The notes under the pieces: model-generated
The model's input: the letters and a program-made list of their open reading frames with translations, nothing else
Told to the model about the DNA's origin: nothing
The model's database searches: none
From: Polynucleobacter sp. es-MAR-4
GTDB lineage: Bacteria > Pseudomonadota > Gammaproteobacteria > Burkholderiales > Burkholderiaceae
NCBI RefSeq assembly: GCF_018882055.1
Contig: NZ_JACVPF010000001.1
Location: forward strand, 806,001 to 870,000
Length of the DNA: 64,000 bases
Direction: 5' to 3'
In this document: one piece after another, positions 52,681-62,903 of the stretch
Layout of the letters: each line of letters opens with the position of its first letter
How positions within the stretch are numbered: the stretch's first letter is position 1
Translations under genes and position numbers: made by a program

Positions 52681-54588
52681 TTATTTGCCTGCAGCCACAG
52701 GATTTACGGCATTTTTGATAGGGAAACGCAGGGAAATCGCCTTTGCAATTCCCTTAGAGTCCAGGCCACACTTGCTCATCAAGAGCTTGTAATCGCCATG
52801 CTCAACAAATTCATCCGGAAGACCTAGTTGCAATAAGGGCTTATTGATACCCATTGCAGAGAGTGCCTCTAAACATGCGCTACCGGCACCACCCTGAATC
52901 GCGCCATCTTCAATCGTCACAAAATAATCATGGTCTTGCGCCAAGGACTTGAGAAGCTCCAGATCCAATGGCTTTACAAAACGCATATTGGCAACAGAGG
53001 CATCGATTTGTTCAGCCACTTCAAGCGCTGGGTAGAGCAAAGTGCCAAAAGCCAAAATCGCAATGCGCTGACCAGCAGGCGCGCTGGACTTACAACGCAA
53101 TTCACCTTTACCTAATGGCACGGTACGTAATTCTTTTGAAGGAATTGTTCCAACGCCAGCGCCACGCGGGTAACGCACTGCACTTGGATGTGGCTGATGA
53201 AAAGCTGTTGTCAATAAATCACGGCACTCTGCTTCGTCAGCAGGCGTCAACACCAACATATTTGGAATGCAGCGTAAAAATGGGATGTCATATGCACCTG
53301 CATGGGTTGCGCCGTCTGCACCAACTAAGCCAGCACGATCTAACGCAAATAACACTGGCAGATCCTGAATCGCCACATCATGAATGAGTTGATCGTAGGC
53401 GCGTTGCAAGAAGGTTGAGTAGATTGCTACCACTGGCTTCATACCTTCGCATGCCATACCAGCAGCAAAAGTCACTGCATGCTGTTCTGCAATACCAACA
53501 TCGTAATAACGCTTAGGGAAATTCTTTTCAAACTCAACGAGACCAGAGCCTTCACGCATTGCTGGAGTGATACCAATCAATAACGGATCGGCGTGCGCCA
53601 TATCGCACAACCACTCACCAAAAACTTGTGTAAAAGTTTTAGGCGAAGGAGTCGCAGATTTCTGAACACCCTCCACTGGATTGAACTTACTTGGGCCGTG
53701 ATACAGCACTGGGTCTGCTTCCGCTAACTCATAACCCTGACCCTTGCGAGTCACAACATGTAAAAACTGTGGGCCGCGACCCTCGAGCGCTAAACGACGC
53801 ACGTTTTGTAGCATTGGTATCAATGCATCCAAGTCATGGCCATCGATTGGGCCAAAATAATTGAATCCAAATTCTTGAAAAATGGTTGATGGCGAGACCA
53901 TGCCCTTGGCATGATCTTCTAAGCGCTTTGCAAATTCGCGTAATGGTGGGGCAATAGATAAGACGCTATCAATACCCTTCTTAGTAGCTGAATAAATATT
54001 GCCGCTCAACAATCTGGCGAGGTGTCGATTGAGCGCGCCCACTGCCGGCGAGATCGACATATCGTTGTCATTCAGAATCACTACTAGTGGCAAGTCGTCA
54101 TACACGCCGGCATTGTTCATGGCCTCAAATGCCATACCGCCAGTCATCGCGCTATCGCCAATCACTGCTACAGCAACCTGTTTCTCACCTTTGGTTTGGA
54201 AGGCGCGCGCCATTCCCATTGCCGCAGAAATACTCGTTGAGGAGTGGCCAGTACCAAAAGCATCGTATTCGCTCTCGCTACGGCGCGGAAAACCAGATAA
54301 GCCATCGAACTGACGCAAGGTACTCATGCGCTCACGACGACCAGTCAAAATTTTGTGGGGATAGCTTTGATGACCCACATCCCACACGATTCGATCTTGT
54401 GGCGTATCGAAGACATAATGCAGCGCAATCGATAACTCAACCGTTCCTAAATTAGATGAAAGATGTCCGCCCGTTTTAGAAACAGAATCCAATACAAACT
54501 GGCGCAACTCATCTGCGAGCGCAGGCAACTGCTCACGTGGAAGTTTCTTTAAGTCTGCGGGGGAGTGAATGGAATTTAAAGTCATCAA
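52681..54588 (-). CDS. dxs: 1-deoxy-D-xylulose-5-phosphate synthase
   Basis: A 635-residue thiamine-diphosphate enzyme. [20 protein letters not shown] starts the PP domain, [14 protein letters not shown] and [20 protein letters not shown] (ThDP-Mg site) follow, and [17 protein letters not shown] and [16 protein letters not shown] are in the middle. It is the first step of the MEP isoprenoid pathway. It lies 13 bases after ispA and 25 bases before folE2 on the same strand. Confidence 0.97.
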   Translation of the reverse strand: MMTLNSIHSPADLKKLPREQLPALADELRQFVLDSVSKTGGHLSSNLGTVELSIALHYVFDTPQDRIVWDVGHQSYPHKILTGRRERMSTLRQFDGLSGFPRRSESEYDAFGTGHSSTSISAAMGMARAFQTKGEKQVAVAVIGDSAMTGGMAFEAMNNAGVYDDLPLVVILNDNDMSISPAVGALNRHLARLLSGNIYSATKKGIDSVLSIAPPLREFAKRLEDHAKGMVSPSTIFQEFGFNYFGPIDGHDLDALIPMLQNVRRLALEGRGPQFLHVVTRKGQGYELAEADPVLYHGPSKFNPVEGVQKSATPSPKTFTQVFGEWLCDMAHADPLLIGITPAMREGSGLVEFEKNFPKRYYDVGIAEQHAVTFAAGMACEGMKPVVAIYSTFLQRAYDQLIHDVAIQDLPVLFALDRAGLVGADGATHAGAYDIPFLRCIPNMLVLTPADEAECRDLLTTAFHQPHPSAVRYPRGAGVGTIPSKELRTVPLGKGELRCKSSAPAGQRIAILAFGTLLYPALEVAEQIDASVANMRFVKPLDLELLKSLAQDHDYFVTIEDGAIQGGAGSACLEALSAMGINKPLLQLGLPDEFVEHGDYKLLMSKCGLDSKGIAKAISLRFPIKNAVNPVAAGK

Positions 54589-54601
54589 ATCTTCAGTAAT
54601 C

Positions 54602-55495
54602 TTATTTGCCTCTATTAACCACCAACAGAGCCAAATCTTTCAGAGCCTGGGCTTTAGCACCAAAACTCTCTAAGCTAGCAATCGCCGTTTCTTGTAAATC
54701 TTTTGCTGCTTTCTTGGCATAGTCTAAACCCATCAAGGTCACATAGGTAGGCTTGTCGTTCGCAGCATCTTTTCCAGCGGTTTTACCCAGGGTTTGGCTG
54801 TCCGCAGTGGCATCAAGAACATCATCCACAATTTGAAAGGCCAAACCTAAAGCTTGGGCGTAATTTTGAAGGTGTTGCATCTGAATCGAATTAAGTTTGG
54901 CAGCAATCCCACCCATCTGTACCGAACAAGAAAGCAGAGCCCCCGTTTTCATCGCATGCATTTGCTTTAAGCCCGCAAGATCTAATTTCTTTCCCACGCT
55001 TTCCAGGTCAATTGCTTGCCCGCCTGCCATTCCTCGCGAACCAGACGCTCCGGCTAAGATACTGATCATCGCCAAGCGCTTGTCAGCATCGCACTGCGCA
55101 TTTGCTAAAACTTCAAATGCACGGGTTTGCAATGCGTCGCCAACTAACAAAGCAGTCGCCTCGTCATAAGCTTTATGTACTGTAGGTCGACCACGACGTA
55201 AATCATCATCATCCATGCAAGGCAAATCATCATGCACCAATGAATAAGCATGAACGCATTCAATCGCCACTGCAGCAGCATCCAATGCATTTTGATTTGC
55301 ATCATCACTCAAGGCGCCAGCGGCATAAACCAATAAAGGACGAATGCGCTTACCACCACCTTGAGCGGCGTAACGCATGGCTTCATGCAAACGCGCAGGG
55401 TTGGTATTGGCAGCATCAAGCAAGCTCTCTAAAGCCAATTCAGTTCGCTGCCCGTGAGTGCGAACCCAATCCTCGAATGCATGTGCGTTGTTCAT
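54602..55495 (-). CDS. ispA: Polyprenyl synthetase IspA (farnesyl diphosphate synthase)
   Basis: A 297-residue prenyl synthase. The first Asp-rich motif is [18 protein letters not shown], the second [22 protein letters not shown] at ~50 binds diphosphate. It makes farnesyl diphosphate. The start is placed at [10 protein letters not shown], because the longer frame would overlap xseB; the gap to xseB is 22 bases. Confidence 0.95.
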   Translation of the reverse strand: MNNAHAFEDWVRTHGQRTELALESLLDAANTNPARLHEAMRYAAQGGGKRIRPLLVYAAGALSDDANQNALDAAAVAIECVHAYSLVHDDLPCMDDDDLRRGRPTVHKAYDEATALLVGDALQTRAFEVLANAQCDADKRLAMISILAGASGSRGMAGGQAIDLESVGKKLDLAGLKQMHAMKTGALLSCSVQMGGIAAKLNSIQMQHLQNYAQALGLAFQIVDDVLDATADSQTLGKTAGKDAANDKPTYVTLMGLDYAKKAAKDLQETAIASLESFGAKAQALKDLALLVVNRGK

Positions 55496-55517
55496 AAAGA
55501 TCAAATCTCGGCGATGC

Positions 55518-55751
55518 TTACGCTTCAAATACCCGAACTTGCTGCTCAACTTGAGCCAGCGTAGCCTGGCAATGCTTAAGGAGTGCTGCACCACGTTGGT
55601 AGGCCAAAAGCGTCTCCTCAAGGGAGAATTTGCCAGACTCCATGTCAGAAATGAGCTTTTCTAACTCCTTTACCGCCTGCTCATAACGCAAGTTAGGGTC
55701 GATTTGAACCTCAAGACCGGGTTTCTGACCCTCAGATTTCTTTGCTGGCAT
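55518..55751 (-). CDS. xseB: Exodeoxyribonuclease VII small subunit
   Basis: A 77-residue helical protein. YEQAVKELEKLISDMESGKFSLEETLLAYQRG is the standard XseB core. It joins several copies with XseA to degrade single-stranded DNA. The xseB-ispA-dxs order is typical. It is divergent from the Rieske oxygenase gene. Confidence 0.95.
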   Translation of the reverse strand: MPAKKSEGQKPGLEVQIDPNLRYEQAVKELEKLISDMESGKFSLEETLLAYQRGAALLKHCQATLAQVEQQVRVFEA

Positions 55752-55820
55752 TAGCTTGTTTCCTTCAAATTTCTTACCTGTGTAGCCCTACATATTAAAG
55801 CGAGACGGGGGTCAGATGGG

Positions 55821-55826
55821 TATAAT
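55821..55826 (+). promoter_or_regulatory. Candidate -10 before the Rieske oxygenase gene
   Basis: TATAAT lies 88 bases before the ATG in the divergent gap to xseB. No clear -35 is seen at standard spacing. It is a consensus hexamer in the expected place but remains a guess. Confidence 0.35.
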
Positions 55827-55913
55827 CCCCTCCTTCCTTTCCAATATCGATCCGTCGATGGTTGGATTGGTTATTCCGCTTAGCTTCGGCTGACGTTTTC
55901 GGGGGTGGGGAGA

Positions 55914-57020
55914 ATGACTAATCTGGCTACCGCGCAGCAGCTTGCGCCGTCCAATTTACAACTGCCGGTTTCGGCTTATTTTGACGTTGAACTCTATCAG
56001 CGTGAAATTGAACTGCTTTTTAAGCAGGGCCCAGGCTATGTTGGTCACGCACTCATGGTTCCTGAAATTGGCTCTTATCAAACCCTGAGCTCGGAAAATG
56101 AAGGTCGCCTCTTGGTTCGCAATCAAGAAGGTGTTGAACTCCTATCTAATGTCTGCCGTCATCGCCAAGCACTGATGCTCAATGGCAAAGGTAAGACGGA
56201 CAACATTGTCTGCCCCTTGCATCGCTGGACCTATGATTTAAATGGCCAACTCATGGGTGCACCCCATTTTGAAGACAAGCCCTGTCTCAACCTTGGCAAA
56301 TCACCTTTGCAAAATTGGCAAGGACTTTTATTTGAAGGTCCGCGTGATGTGCGCGCCGATCTTGCCAAACTCGGCGTTGCTGATGATCTCAACTTTGAAG
56401 GCTACGTTCTAGATCATGTTGAAGTCCATGAATGTAATTACAACTGGAAGACTTTTATTGAGGTCTATCTTGAGGACTATCACGTTGTCCCTTTCCATCC
56501 AGGTTTAGGTAAATTTGTTTCCTGCGAAGATCTGCGCTGGGAATTCGGTGACTGGCATAGCGTGCAAACAGTTGGCATTCACAAGAACCTAGAGAAACCT
56601 GGCTCACCGGTTTACCAAAAGTGGCACGAAGCGGTGTTGCGCCACCATGAAGGCAAGACACCGCGCCATGGCGCCATCTGGCTGACCTACTATCCTAATG
56701 TGATGGTGGAGTGGTACCCAGGCGTTTTGTGCGTCTCGACACTACACCCAATGGGCCCGAACAAGACTCGCAACATCGTCGAGTTTTATTACCCAGAAGA
56801 GATCGCCCTTTTTGAGCGCGAGTTCGTAGAAGCAGAACGTGCGGCCTATATGGAAACCTGCATTGAGGATGATGAAATTGCGGAGCGCATGGATGCTGGT
56901 CGTGCCGCCCTGCTAGCCCGCGGTCAAAATGAGGTGGGACCATACCAAAGCCCGATGGAAGATGGCATGCAGCATTTTCATGAATGGTACCGTCGTGCTA
57001 TGAACTACCAAGGCGCATAA
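55914..57020 (+). CDS. Rieske-type aromatic ring-hydroxylating oxygenase alpha subunit
   Basis: A 368-residue Rieske non-haem iron oxygenase. The 2Fe-2S site reads CRHRQALMLN...IVCPLHRW (CxH...CxxH). The catalytic domain has NYNWKTFIEVYLEDYHVVPFHPG, which holds Asp/His ligands for mononuclear iron. Electron transfer would need a reductase encoded elsewhere. The substrate is unknown. The start is ATG 55914; a GTG three codons earlier is unlikely. It leads an operon with a sulfurtransferase. Confidence 0.9.
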   Translation: MTNLATAQQLAPSNLQLPVSAYFDVELYQREIELLFKQGPGYVGHALMVPEIGSYQTLSSENEGRLLVRNQEGVELLSNVCRHRQALMLNGKGKTDNIVCPLHRWTYDLNGQLMGAPHFEDKPCLNLGKSPLQNWQGLLFEGPRDVRADLAKLGVADDLNFEGYVLDHVEVHECNYNWKTFIEVYLEDYHVVPFHPGLGKFVSCEDLRWEFGDWHSVQTVGIHKNLEKPGSPVYQKWHEAVLRHHEGKTPRHGAIWLTYYPNVMVEWYPGVLCVSTLHPMGPNKTRNIVEFYYPEEIALFEREFVEAERAAYMETCIEDDEIAERMDAGRAALLARGQNEVGPYQSPMEDGMQHFHEWYRRAMNYQGA

Positions 57021-57057
57021 TTCAGTCACATTCACCCGCTCTAGACAGGAAGCCATC

Positions 57058-57888
57058 ATGACACCTCTTATCACTGCAAATCAGTTAGAAGAAATCCTTA
57101 ATAGTGGCGAGAATGTTTTACTCTGCGATTGCCGCTTTGATTTAGTCGACCCCCTAGCTGGCAAAAAGTCTTATCTCGAGGGTCACATTCCAGGCGCACT
57201 CTATGTCGACCTTGATCACGATTTATCCGGTGAAAAGACAGGCAAGAATGGTCGTCACCCACTTCCTACTCCAGAGGCTTGGGCACAAACTAAATCACGC
57301 TTAGGTATTGATTCAAATACCTTGGTAGTTGCTTACGATAATCAAGGCTCTGTATATGCCAGTCGTTTATGGTGGATGCTCAAAGCCACGGGTCATGCCA
57401 ATGTGCAAATTTTAGATGGTGGTCTCGATGCTTGGAATGGCCCGATTGGCACAATGCCACGTGAAGCAAAACCAACAACAACACCAGTACCCGCAATGCC
57501 TTATGTTGGCTTAGTGACAGTAGAGGAGGTTGTTCACAACCTCCAGGCCAAACTGAATGTCATTGTTGACGCTCGCGCCAATGACCGATTCCATGGACAA
57601 AATGAAACCTTAGATCCGGTTGGCGGACATATCCCCAACGCGATCAATTATTGCTTCAGAGAAAACCTATCCAGAAAAAGTTTTAAGGCCCCAGAACAAC
57701 TTTTCAAAGACTTTGTAGGCCTCTTGGGCTCAACTAAAGCTTCTGAAGTAATCCATCAATGCGGCTCAGGAGTGACAGCCTGCCATAACTTATTGGCCAT
57801 GGAAATCGCCGGCCTCAAAGGCTCACGTCTGTATGCAGGCAGCTGGAGTGAATGGTGTGCCGACCCAAGTAGACCGGTTGCGCTTTAA
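57058..57888 (+). CDS. Thiosulfate/3-mercaptopyruvate sulfurtransferase
   Basis: A 276-residue protein with two rhodanese domains. The first (~1-125, LLCDCRFDLVDPLAGK...GHIPGALYVDLDHDLSG) is structural. The second (~150-270) holds the catalytic loop QCGSGVTACHN with Cys and the CG.GVTA pattern of mercaptopyruvate-type enzymes. It transfers sulfane sulfur. It starts 37 bases after the Rieske oxygenase and overlaps the ZIP gene's end by four bases. Confidence 0.92.
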   Translation: MTPLITANQLEEILNSGENVLLCDCRFDLVDPLAGKKSYLEGHIPGALYVDLDHDLSGEKTGKNGRHPLPTPEAWAQTKSRLGIDSNTLVVAYDNQGSVYASRLWWMLKATGHANVQILDGGLDAWNGPIGTMPREAKPTTTPVPAMPYVGLVTVEEVVHNLQAKLNVIVDARANDRFHGQNETLDPVGGHIPNAINYCFRENLSRKSFKAPEQLFKDFVGLLGSTKASEVIHQCGSGVTACHNLLAMEIAGLKGSRLYAGSWSEWCADPSRPVAL

Positions 57889-58658
57889 TGCAGTAGCGAG
57901 AGCAAGATTACAAAACCAACACCACAAGCAATCAAAATCGTTTGACGTAAAGACTCGGCCCAATGTGGACGACGATGCATTTGTGGAATGAGGTCACTCA
58001 CTGCAATGTAAATAAAACTACTTGCAGCAATCACGAGCAAATAAGGCATTGCCGCATTTGCTCTCTCCAAGAAGAAATAGGCCAATACCCCACCCACCAC
58101 AGCAGATAAGCCGCAAATGAGGTTGTACATTAATGCACGGGTTCGAGTGAACCCAGCATTCAGTAGGACAATGAAATCGCCAATCTCCTGTGGAATTTCA
58201 TGAGCAATGATGGCAATCGCAGTAAAGATGCCAACTTGATAATCAGCCATAAATGCAGCAGCAATCAAAACACCGTCAACAAAGTTATGCAATCCATCGC
58301 CGACTAAAATCATCCAGCCACTGCGACCAGCCACTTCTGCATCATGGCCGTGATGGTGACCATGACCATCTCCTTCATGGTGATGGCTGTGGCGCAGTAA
58401 AGCAATTTTCTCAAGCAAGAAAAAACCCAAGAGTCCCGCCAGCAAGGTTGCGAATAGCAACTGAGGATTGACGCCCGGCATCGTAAATGCCTCAGGAAGT
58501 GAGTGCAGCAGGGCAGTGGCCAGCAAAATACCAACCGACACACTGACCATGCTGTGAACCATCTTCGACAGCAAGGACAAAGAAAAGCTCGCAGCAACAA
58601 GAACGCTAACGGTTCCGGCTAGCGTTGTTACCAACAAGATGCTTTGTAGTACTGACAT
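57885..58658 (-). CDS. ZIP family metal transporter
   Basis: A 257-residue membrane protein with about eight helices. Metal helices show VGILLATALLHSLPEA, GDGLHNFVDGVLIAAAF and AIIAHEIPQEIGDFIVLLNAG, the ZIP signature in helices IV-V. A His-rich loop (HSHHHEGDGHGHHHGHD) probably binds zinc. It probably imports Zn2+ or related cations. It lies five bases after the dienelactone hydrolase gene on the same strand. Confidence 0.9.
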   Translation of the reverse strand: MSVLQSILLVTTLAGTVSVLVAASFSLSLLSKMVHSMVSVSVGILLATALLHSLPEAFTMPGVNPQLLFATLLAGLLGFFLLEKIALLRHSHHHEGDGHGHHHGHDAEVAGRSGWMILVGDGLHNFVDGVLIAAAFMADYQVGIFTAIAIIAHEIPQEIGDFIVLLNAGFTRTRALMYNLICGLSAVVGGVLAYFFLERANAAMPYLLVIAASSFIYIAVSDLIPQMHRRPHWAESLRQTILIACGVGFVILLSLLH

Positions 58659-58663
58659 GAAAA

Positions 58664-59560
58664 TTAGGCAACCCCGTTTTGTTTAAACCAGGCAATGCAT
58701 TTTTCCCAGCCATCTTTAGCAGGTCCCTCACGATATAGAGCACGATAGTCCGCATGAAAACCGTGAGGTGCATCTGGATAAATTTCAAAACGCGAGGCTT
58801 TGGCTGCTGGATTTTTTGGTGCAGCTTTTGCAAGCGCTTGGCGCATCTGCTCAACTGTTTCTAATGAGATGCCAGCATCCGCCCCACCATATAAACCCAA
58901 TACTGGGGCCTTCAGGTCAGCAGCAATATCGACTGGATGGCGAGGGTTACCTTCAGTTTTTTCACCAACCAAGCGACCATACCAAGCAACGCCTGCACGC
59001 ACTTGTGGGAGCGTAGCGGATAGCCAAGTAATGCGGCCGCCCCAACAGAAACCAGTAACGCCAACTTTTTTCACATCTCCGCCATTTTTGCCAGCCCATT
59101 GAATGGCCGCCTGTAAATCATTTAAGACTTGAGAATCCGGAGTCTTAGCAACAATATTGCTCATGATTTCCGCGGTAGTGCCATAAGTATTGGGATCACC
59201 CGCACGAATAAAGAATTCTGGAGCAATAGCCAGGTAACCCAATTTTGCAAAACGTCTCGTAACGTCAGCAATATATTCATGCACCCCAAAAATTTCGCTA
59301 GCAACAATCACGATAGGCAAATTACCTTTAGCCTTATCTGGGCGAGAAACATAAGCAGGCATCTGGAAGCTGCCTACTGAAATCATTTGCTCACCAGCTT
59401 TAATGCCCGTGAAATCGGTTTCGATTGCTTGCGCCATTACAGGCTCTGAAGCCGCTACAAACCCAACCCCAATTGAAGTTGCAGTAATAGCGGAAGCTTT
59501 GATGAAGCCCCTTCTATCGCTAGACACCATTTTTGAATCTTGATCTTTTTTAGTTGTCAT
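58664..59560 (-). CDS. Tat-exported dienelactone hydrolase family protein
   Basis: A 298-residue protein with a twin-arginine signal (SSDRRGFIKASAITATSIG) and a hydrophobic stretch ending near residue 45. The alpha/beta hydrolase shows the Cys nucleophile elbow GFCWGGR, an Asp in GGADAGISLE and His in APHGFHADYR. DLH proteins act on dienelactone-like esters; the actual substrate is unknown. It is between polA and ZIP with 5-16 base gaps. Confidence 0.88.
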   Translation of the reverse strand: MTTKKDQDSKMVSSDRRGFIKASAITATSIGVGFVAASEPVMAQAIETDFTGIKAGEQMISVGSFQMPAYVSRPDKAKGNLPIVIVASEIFGVHEYIADVTRRFAKLGYLAIAPEFFIRAGDPNTYGTTAEIMSNIVAKTPDSQVLNDLQAAIQWAGKNGGDVKKVGVTGFCWGGRITWLSATLPQVRAGVAWYGRLVGEKTEGNPRHPVDIAADLKAPVLGLYGGADAGISLETVEQMRQALAKAAPKNPAAKASRFEIYPDAPHGFHADYRALYREGPAKDGWEKCIAWFKQNGVA

Positions 59561-59576
59561 TTTTTAGTCTCCTCAT

Positions 59577-62405
59577 TTAGTGCGCCTCTTCCCAATTATC
59601 ACCAATCCCAATGCCTACCACCAAAGGAACCTTCAGCTCAGCCACCTTACACATTAAATCAGGCAGCTTTGCCTGTAAGAGCTCCAATTCATCCAAGGGT
59701 ACGTCAAATACCAATTCATCATGCACCTGGAGCAACATACGGGTCTTCAGCTGTTCCTTTTCCAGCCAATTCTCAACGGCCACCATGGCCAATTTAATCA
59801 GGTCGGCAGCCGTTCCTTGCATTGGGGCATTAATCGCAGCCCGCTCCGCACCTTGGCGACGAGGGCCATTCGAGCCCTTAATCTCAGGCAACCATAGACG
59901 CCTACCAAAGACTGTCTCGACATAGCCATTTTCTCTCGCTTCTAAGCGAGTACGCTCCATGTATTGAGCAACTCCGGGGTAGCGATCAAAATACTTAGCG
60001 ATGTAGTTTTGGGCTGCTGAGCGCTCAATACCCAAATTGCCCGCCAGTCCGAAAGCACTCATGCCATAAATCAAACCAAAGTTGATGACCTTGGCATAAC
60101 GACGCTGCTCTGAATTAACGCTCTCCAGTGGCACGCCAAAAATCTCAGCAGCTGTAGCCTGGTGCACATCTTTGCCGGCAGCAAATGCGGCTAGTAGATT
60201 TTCATCTTCGGCGATATGCGCCATGATGCGCAATTCAATTTGAGAATAGTCAGCAGATAGAAGTTTGCAGCCTTCGGCCGGAATAAATGCCTCTCGAATT
60301 CGACGACCCTCTTCTGTACGCACTGGAATATTTTGTAAGTTTGGATCGCTAGAAGCCAAGCGGCCTGTCACTGCAGTCGCTTGAGAAAAACTGGTGTGGA
60401 CGCGCCCCGTCTTAGGGTCAGCCATACGTGGCAGCTTCTCAATATAGGTTGACATCAATTTAGCGAGACTGCGGTAATCCAAAATACGTGCTGGCAAAGG
60501 ATAGTCTTCAGCCAGTTTTTGCAAAACTTCTTCATCCGTTGATGGTGCACCCGATGGCGTCTTTTTAATCACCGGCAGCTCCAACTGCCCAAACAAAATT
60601 TCTGCGATCTGCTTAGGAGATTGAATGTTGAAGGGTTGTCCAGCCAGCTTATGAATCTCACCCTCTAAGGCAAGCAGGCGTTTACCTACCTCTTGACCCT
60701 GCTGGGACAGTAGCACTGAATCAATCCGAATCCCATTACGCTCCATGATGCCAAGGACGCGCATCGCTGGCATCTCGATATTTTCATAAACGTATAGGAG
60801 ACCTGAGCTTGCCTGGATTTGCGGCCATAGCACTTGATGCAAGCGCAGGGTAATGTCGGCGTCTTCCGCCGCGTAGTCTGTAGCGATCTTGAGATCAACT
60901 TGATCAAAGCCAATCTGATGCACACCTTTACCGCATACCTCTTCATACTTGATGGTTTTCATACCGAGATGACGCTCAGCAAGGTTATCCATGTTGTGCG
61001 GCATGTGCGATTCAAGCACGTAAGACTCCAGCATGGTGTCAAAGGCAACACCCTGCAAAGTAATGTCGTAGTTCGCAAAAATATGGCTGTCGTACTTCAG
61101 GTTTTGACCAACCTTGAGATGAGTAGTACTTTCTAGCCAGGGCTTCATGCGTGCCAAAACTAATTCGCGACTGAGCTGTATCTCACCGTTACGATGAGCC
61201 ACAGGTATATAGCAAGCCTCTCCAGGGGTGACGCAAAGCGAGATGCCGACAAGCTCTGCAGCGAGCGCATCTAGGCTAGTAGTCTCAGTATCCACAGCCG
61301 TCAGCTGTGCACCTTCAATTTTTTTAATCCAGCGGTCTAAGGCTACTTCATCAAGAACACATTCATAGTGCTTAGCAATTCCAGCTTGCAGATCCGTCGT
61401 TTCTTGCGATAAGGCGGTTGTCGCTTCCGTAGCGGTGGGGCCAAATTTCTTAGTCGCAACTTTGGCATTTTCTTCGACAGCATTTTTAATGGGGCTTCCA
61501 GCCAAATCAAGGCTGCTGACAGATTCAGAGGCCGCTCCACCCAACTGCTTCTCTACATCGCGCAGCCAAGTCTTAAATGCATAACGCTCAAATAATTCGC
61601 GTAAGAGTGGCGCATCCTCTGGTTTCGCATGAAGGTCATCCAAACCTGGAAGGTGCGGAGATAAATCGCAATCGGTTTTGACGGTAATGAGTTGGCGCGC
61701 TTGCGGAAGCCATTGCAAACTATTGCGCAGATTCTCCCCAACCACACCTTTTACTTGATCAGCATTCGCCATCAAGTTGTCTAGGTCACCAAACTCAGCC
61801 AACCATTTATTAGCTGTTTTAGGCCCCGCCTTCGGAACACCTGGCACGTTGTCAACAGTGTCTCCGATGATCGACAGGTAATCTACGATGCGCTCTGGAG
61901 GCACTCCGAATTTAGCAATGACGCCATCGATATCCAATTTCTCATCGGTCATCGTATTAATCAGAGTGACGGAAGAATTCACTAACTGGGCCAAATCTTT
62001 GTCGCCAGTAGAAATAATCGTCTCCCAACCAGCCTGAGTTGCTTGACAAGCCAGGGTGCCGATCACATCATCCGCTTCAACCCCAGAAACCATCAGAACC
62101 GGCCAACCTAGAGCCTTCACCATGGCATGTATAGGTTCAATCTGTTTAACTAAGTCTTCAGGCATGGGAGAGCGATGAGCCTTGTACTCAGAGTACATTT
62201 CATCTCGGAAAGTCTTGCCTTTGGCGTCAAAAACACAGGCAATATGATCGGCCTTGAGTTCCGAGCGAGCTCGGCGCATCATGTTGACCATCCCATAGAT
62301 TGCCCCGGTTGGGTCACCAGCACCATTTCTGAGGTCTGGCATGGCATGAAAGGCGCGATAGAGGTAGCTAGAACCGTCTACCAACAAGAGTCTATGTTTA
62401 GTCAT
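59577..62405 (-). CDS. polA: DNA polymerase I
   Basis: A 942-residue family A polymerase. The 5'-3' exonuclease (~1-290) has LLVDGSSYLYRAFHAMP and GVEADDVIGTLA. The 3'-5' exonuclease (~360-550) has intact VDTETTSLD and YAAEDADI residues, so proofreading should work. The polymerase (~600-942) has SADYSQIELRIMAH, RRYAKVINFGLIYGMS and LLQVHDELVFD. The start is MTKHRLLL; an open frame 16 codons longer lacks a ribosome site. Confidence 0.97.
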   Translation of the reverse strand: MTKHRLLLVDGSSYLYRAFHAMPDLRNGAGDPTGAIYGMVNMMRRARSELKADHIACVFDAKGKTFRDEMYSEYKAHRSPMPEDLVKQIEPIHAMVKALGWPVLMVSGVEADDVIGTLACQATQAGWETIISTGDKDLAQLVNSSVTLINTMTDEKLDIDGVIAKFGVPPERIVDYLSIIGDTVDNVPGVPKAGPKTANKWLAEFGDLDNLMANADQVKGVVGENLRNSLQWLPQARQLITVKTDCDLSPHLPGLDDLHAKPEDAPLLRELFERYAFKTWLRDVEKQLGGAASESVSSLDLAGSPIKNAVEENAKVATKKFGPTATEATTALSQETTDLQAGIAKHYECVLDEVALDRWIKKIEGAQLTAVDTETTSLDALAAELVGISLCVTPGEACYIPVAHRNGEIQLSRELVLARMKPWLESTTHLKVGQNLKYDSHIFANYDITLQGVAFDTMLESYVLESHMPHNMDNLAERHLGMKTIKYEEVCGKGVHQIGFDQVDLKIATDYAAEDADITLRLHQVLWPQIQASSGLLYVYENIEMPAMRVLGIMERNGIRIDSVLLSQQGQEVGKRLLALEGEIHKLAGQPFNIQSPKQIAEILFGQLELPVIKKTPSGAPSTDEEVLQKLAEDYPLPARILDYRSLAKLMSTYIEKLPRMADPKTGRVHTSFSQATAVTGRLASSDPNLQNIPVRTEEGRRIREAFIPAEGCKLLSADYSQIELRIMAHIAEDENLLAAFAAGKDVHQATAAEIFGVPLESVNSEQRRYAKVINFGLIYGMSAFGLAGNLGIERSAAQNYIAKYFDRYPGVAQYMERTRLEARENGYVETVFGRRLWLPEIKGSNGPRRQGAERAAINAPMQGTAADLIKLAMVAVENWLEKEQLKTRMLLQVHDELVFDVPLDELELLQAKLPDLMCKVAELKVPLVVGIGIGDNWEEAH

Positions 62406-62486
62406 ACCGCAATCGTACAATCTAGTTGCTAACTGCCTACAGATCAGGTTCAAATCCCCCTGAAAAGAGGCCTAAAAAGGTGAAAA

Positions 62487-62894
62487 ATGATGCATGCTCT
62501 AACTAACTTACTCCACTCTTCCTTGAGCCAAACCCTTGTTCTAACAAGCTTTTTAGTGGCTTTTGCCTCTTTTGGACTGAATTCAGCGCATGCCCAGAAC
62601 AATTCTCAAGCGCTAAGCCCATCTGAGTTGCAGCGCATTAATAACCAGCCCCTCGCACCTGCAGTCAGCGCATCTCAATCAACCAATGCGCCTGAAGGTC
62701 GTAAACCCAGCTTTCAGCACAAAGAGGCTACTGGTACTGAAATTACCGAATACAAAGATACAAATGCACCCACTCAGGTGGACGTAAAGACGCGCTATAC
62801 CAGCTATGAAATGGCACCCCCAGCAACTGTAATGCCTGGCGTTCCAAAAGAAACTGATCTCATCAGCGTACCGAGTATCAGCATTCCTTTTTAA
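62487..62894 (+). CDS. Exported DUF2782-like protein
   Basis: A 135-residue exported protein with a hydrophobic N-terminus and signal cleavage near NSAHA-Q. The mature part is Pro/Ser/Gln-rich with a TEITEYKDTNAP region similar to DUF2782 proteins found before thrB in betaproteobacteria. The function is unknown. It precedes thrB by nine bases and is divergent from polA. Confidence 0.7.
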   Translation: MMHALTNLLHSSLSQTLVLTSFLVAFASFGLNSAHAQNNSQALSPSELQRINNQPLAPAVSASQSTNAPEGRKPSFQHKEATGTEITEYKDTNAPTQVDVKTRYTSYEMAPPATVMPGVPKETDLISVPSISIPF

Positions 62895-62903
62895 TCTTTA
62901 GTC

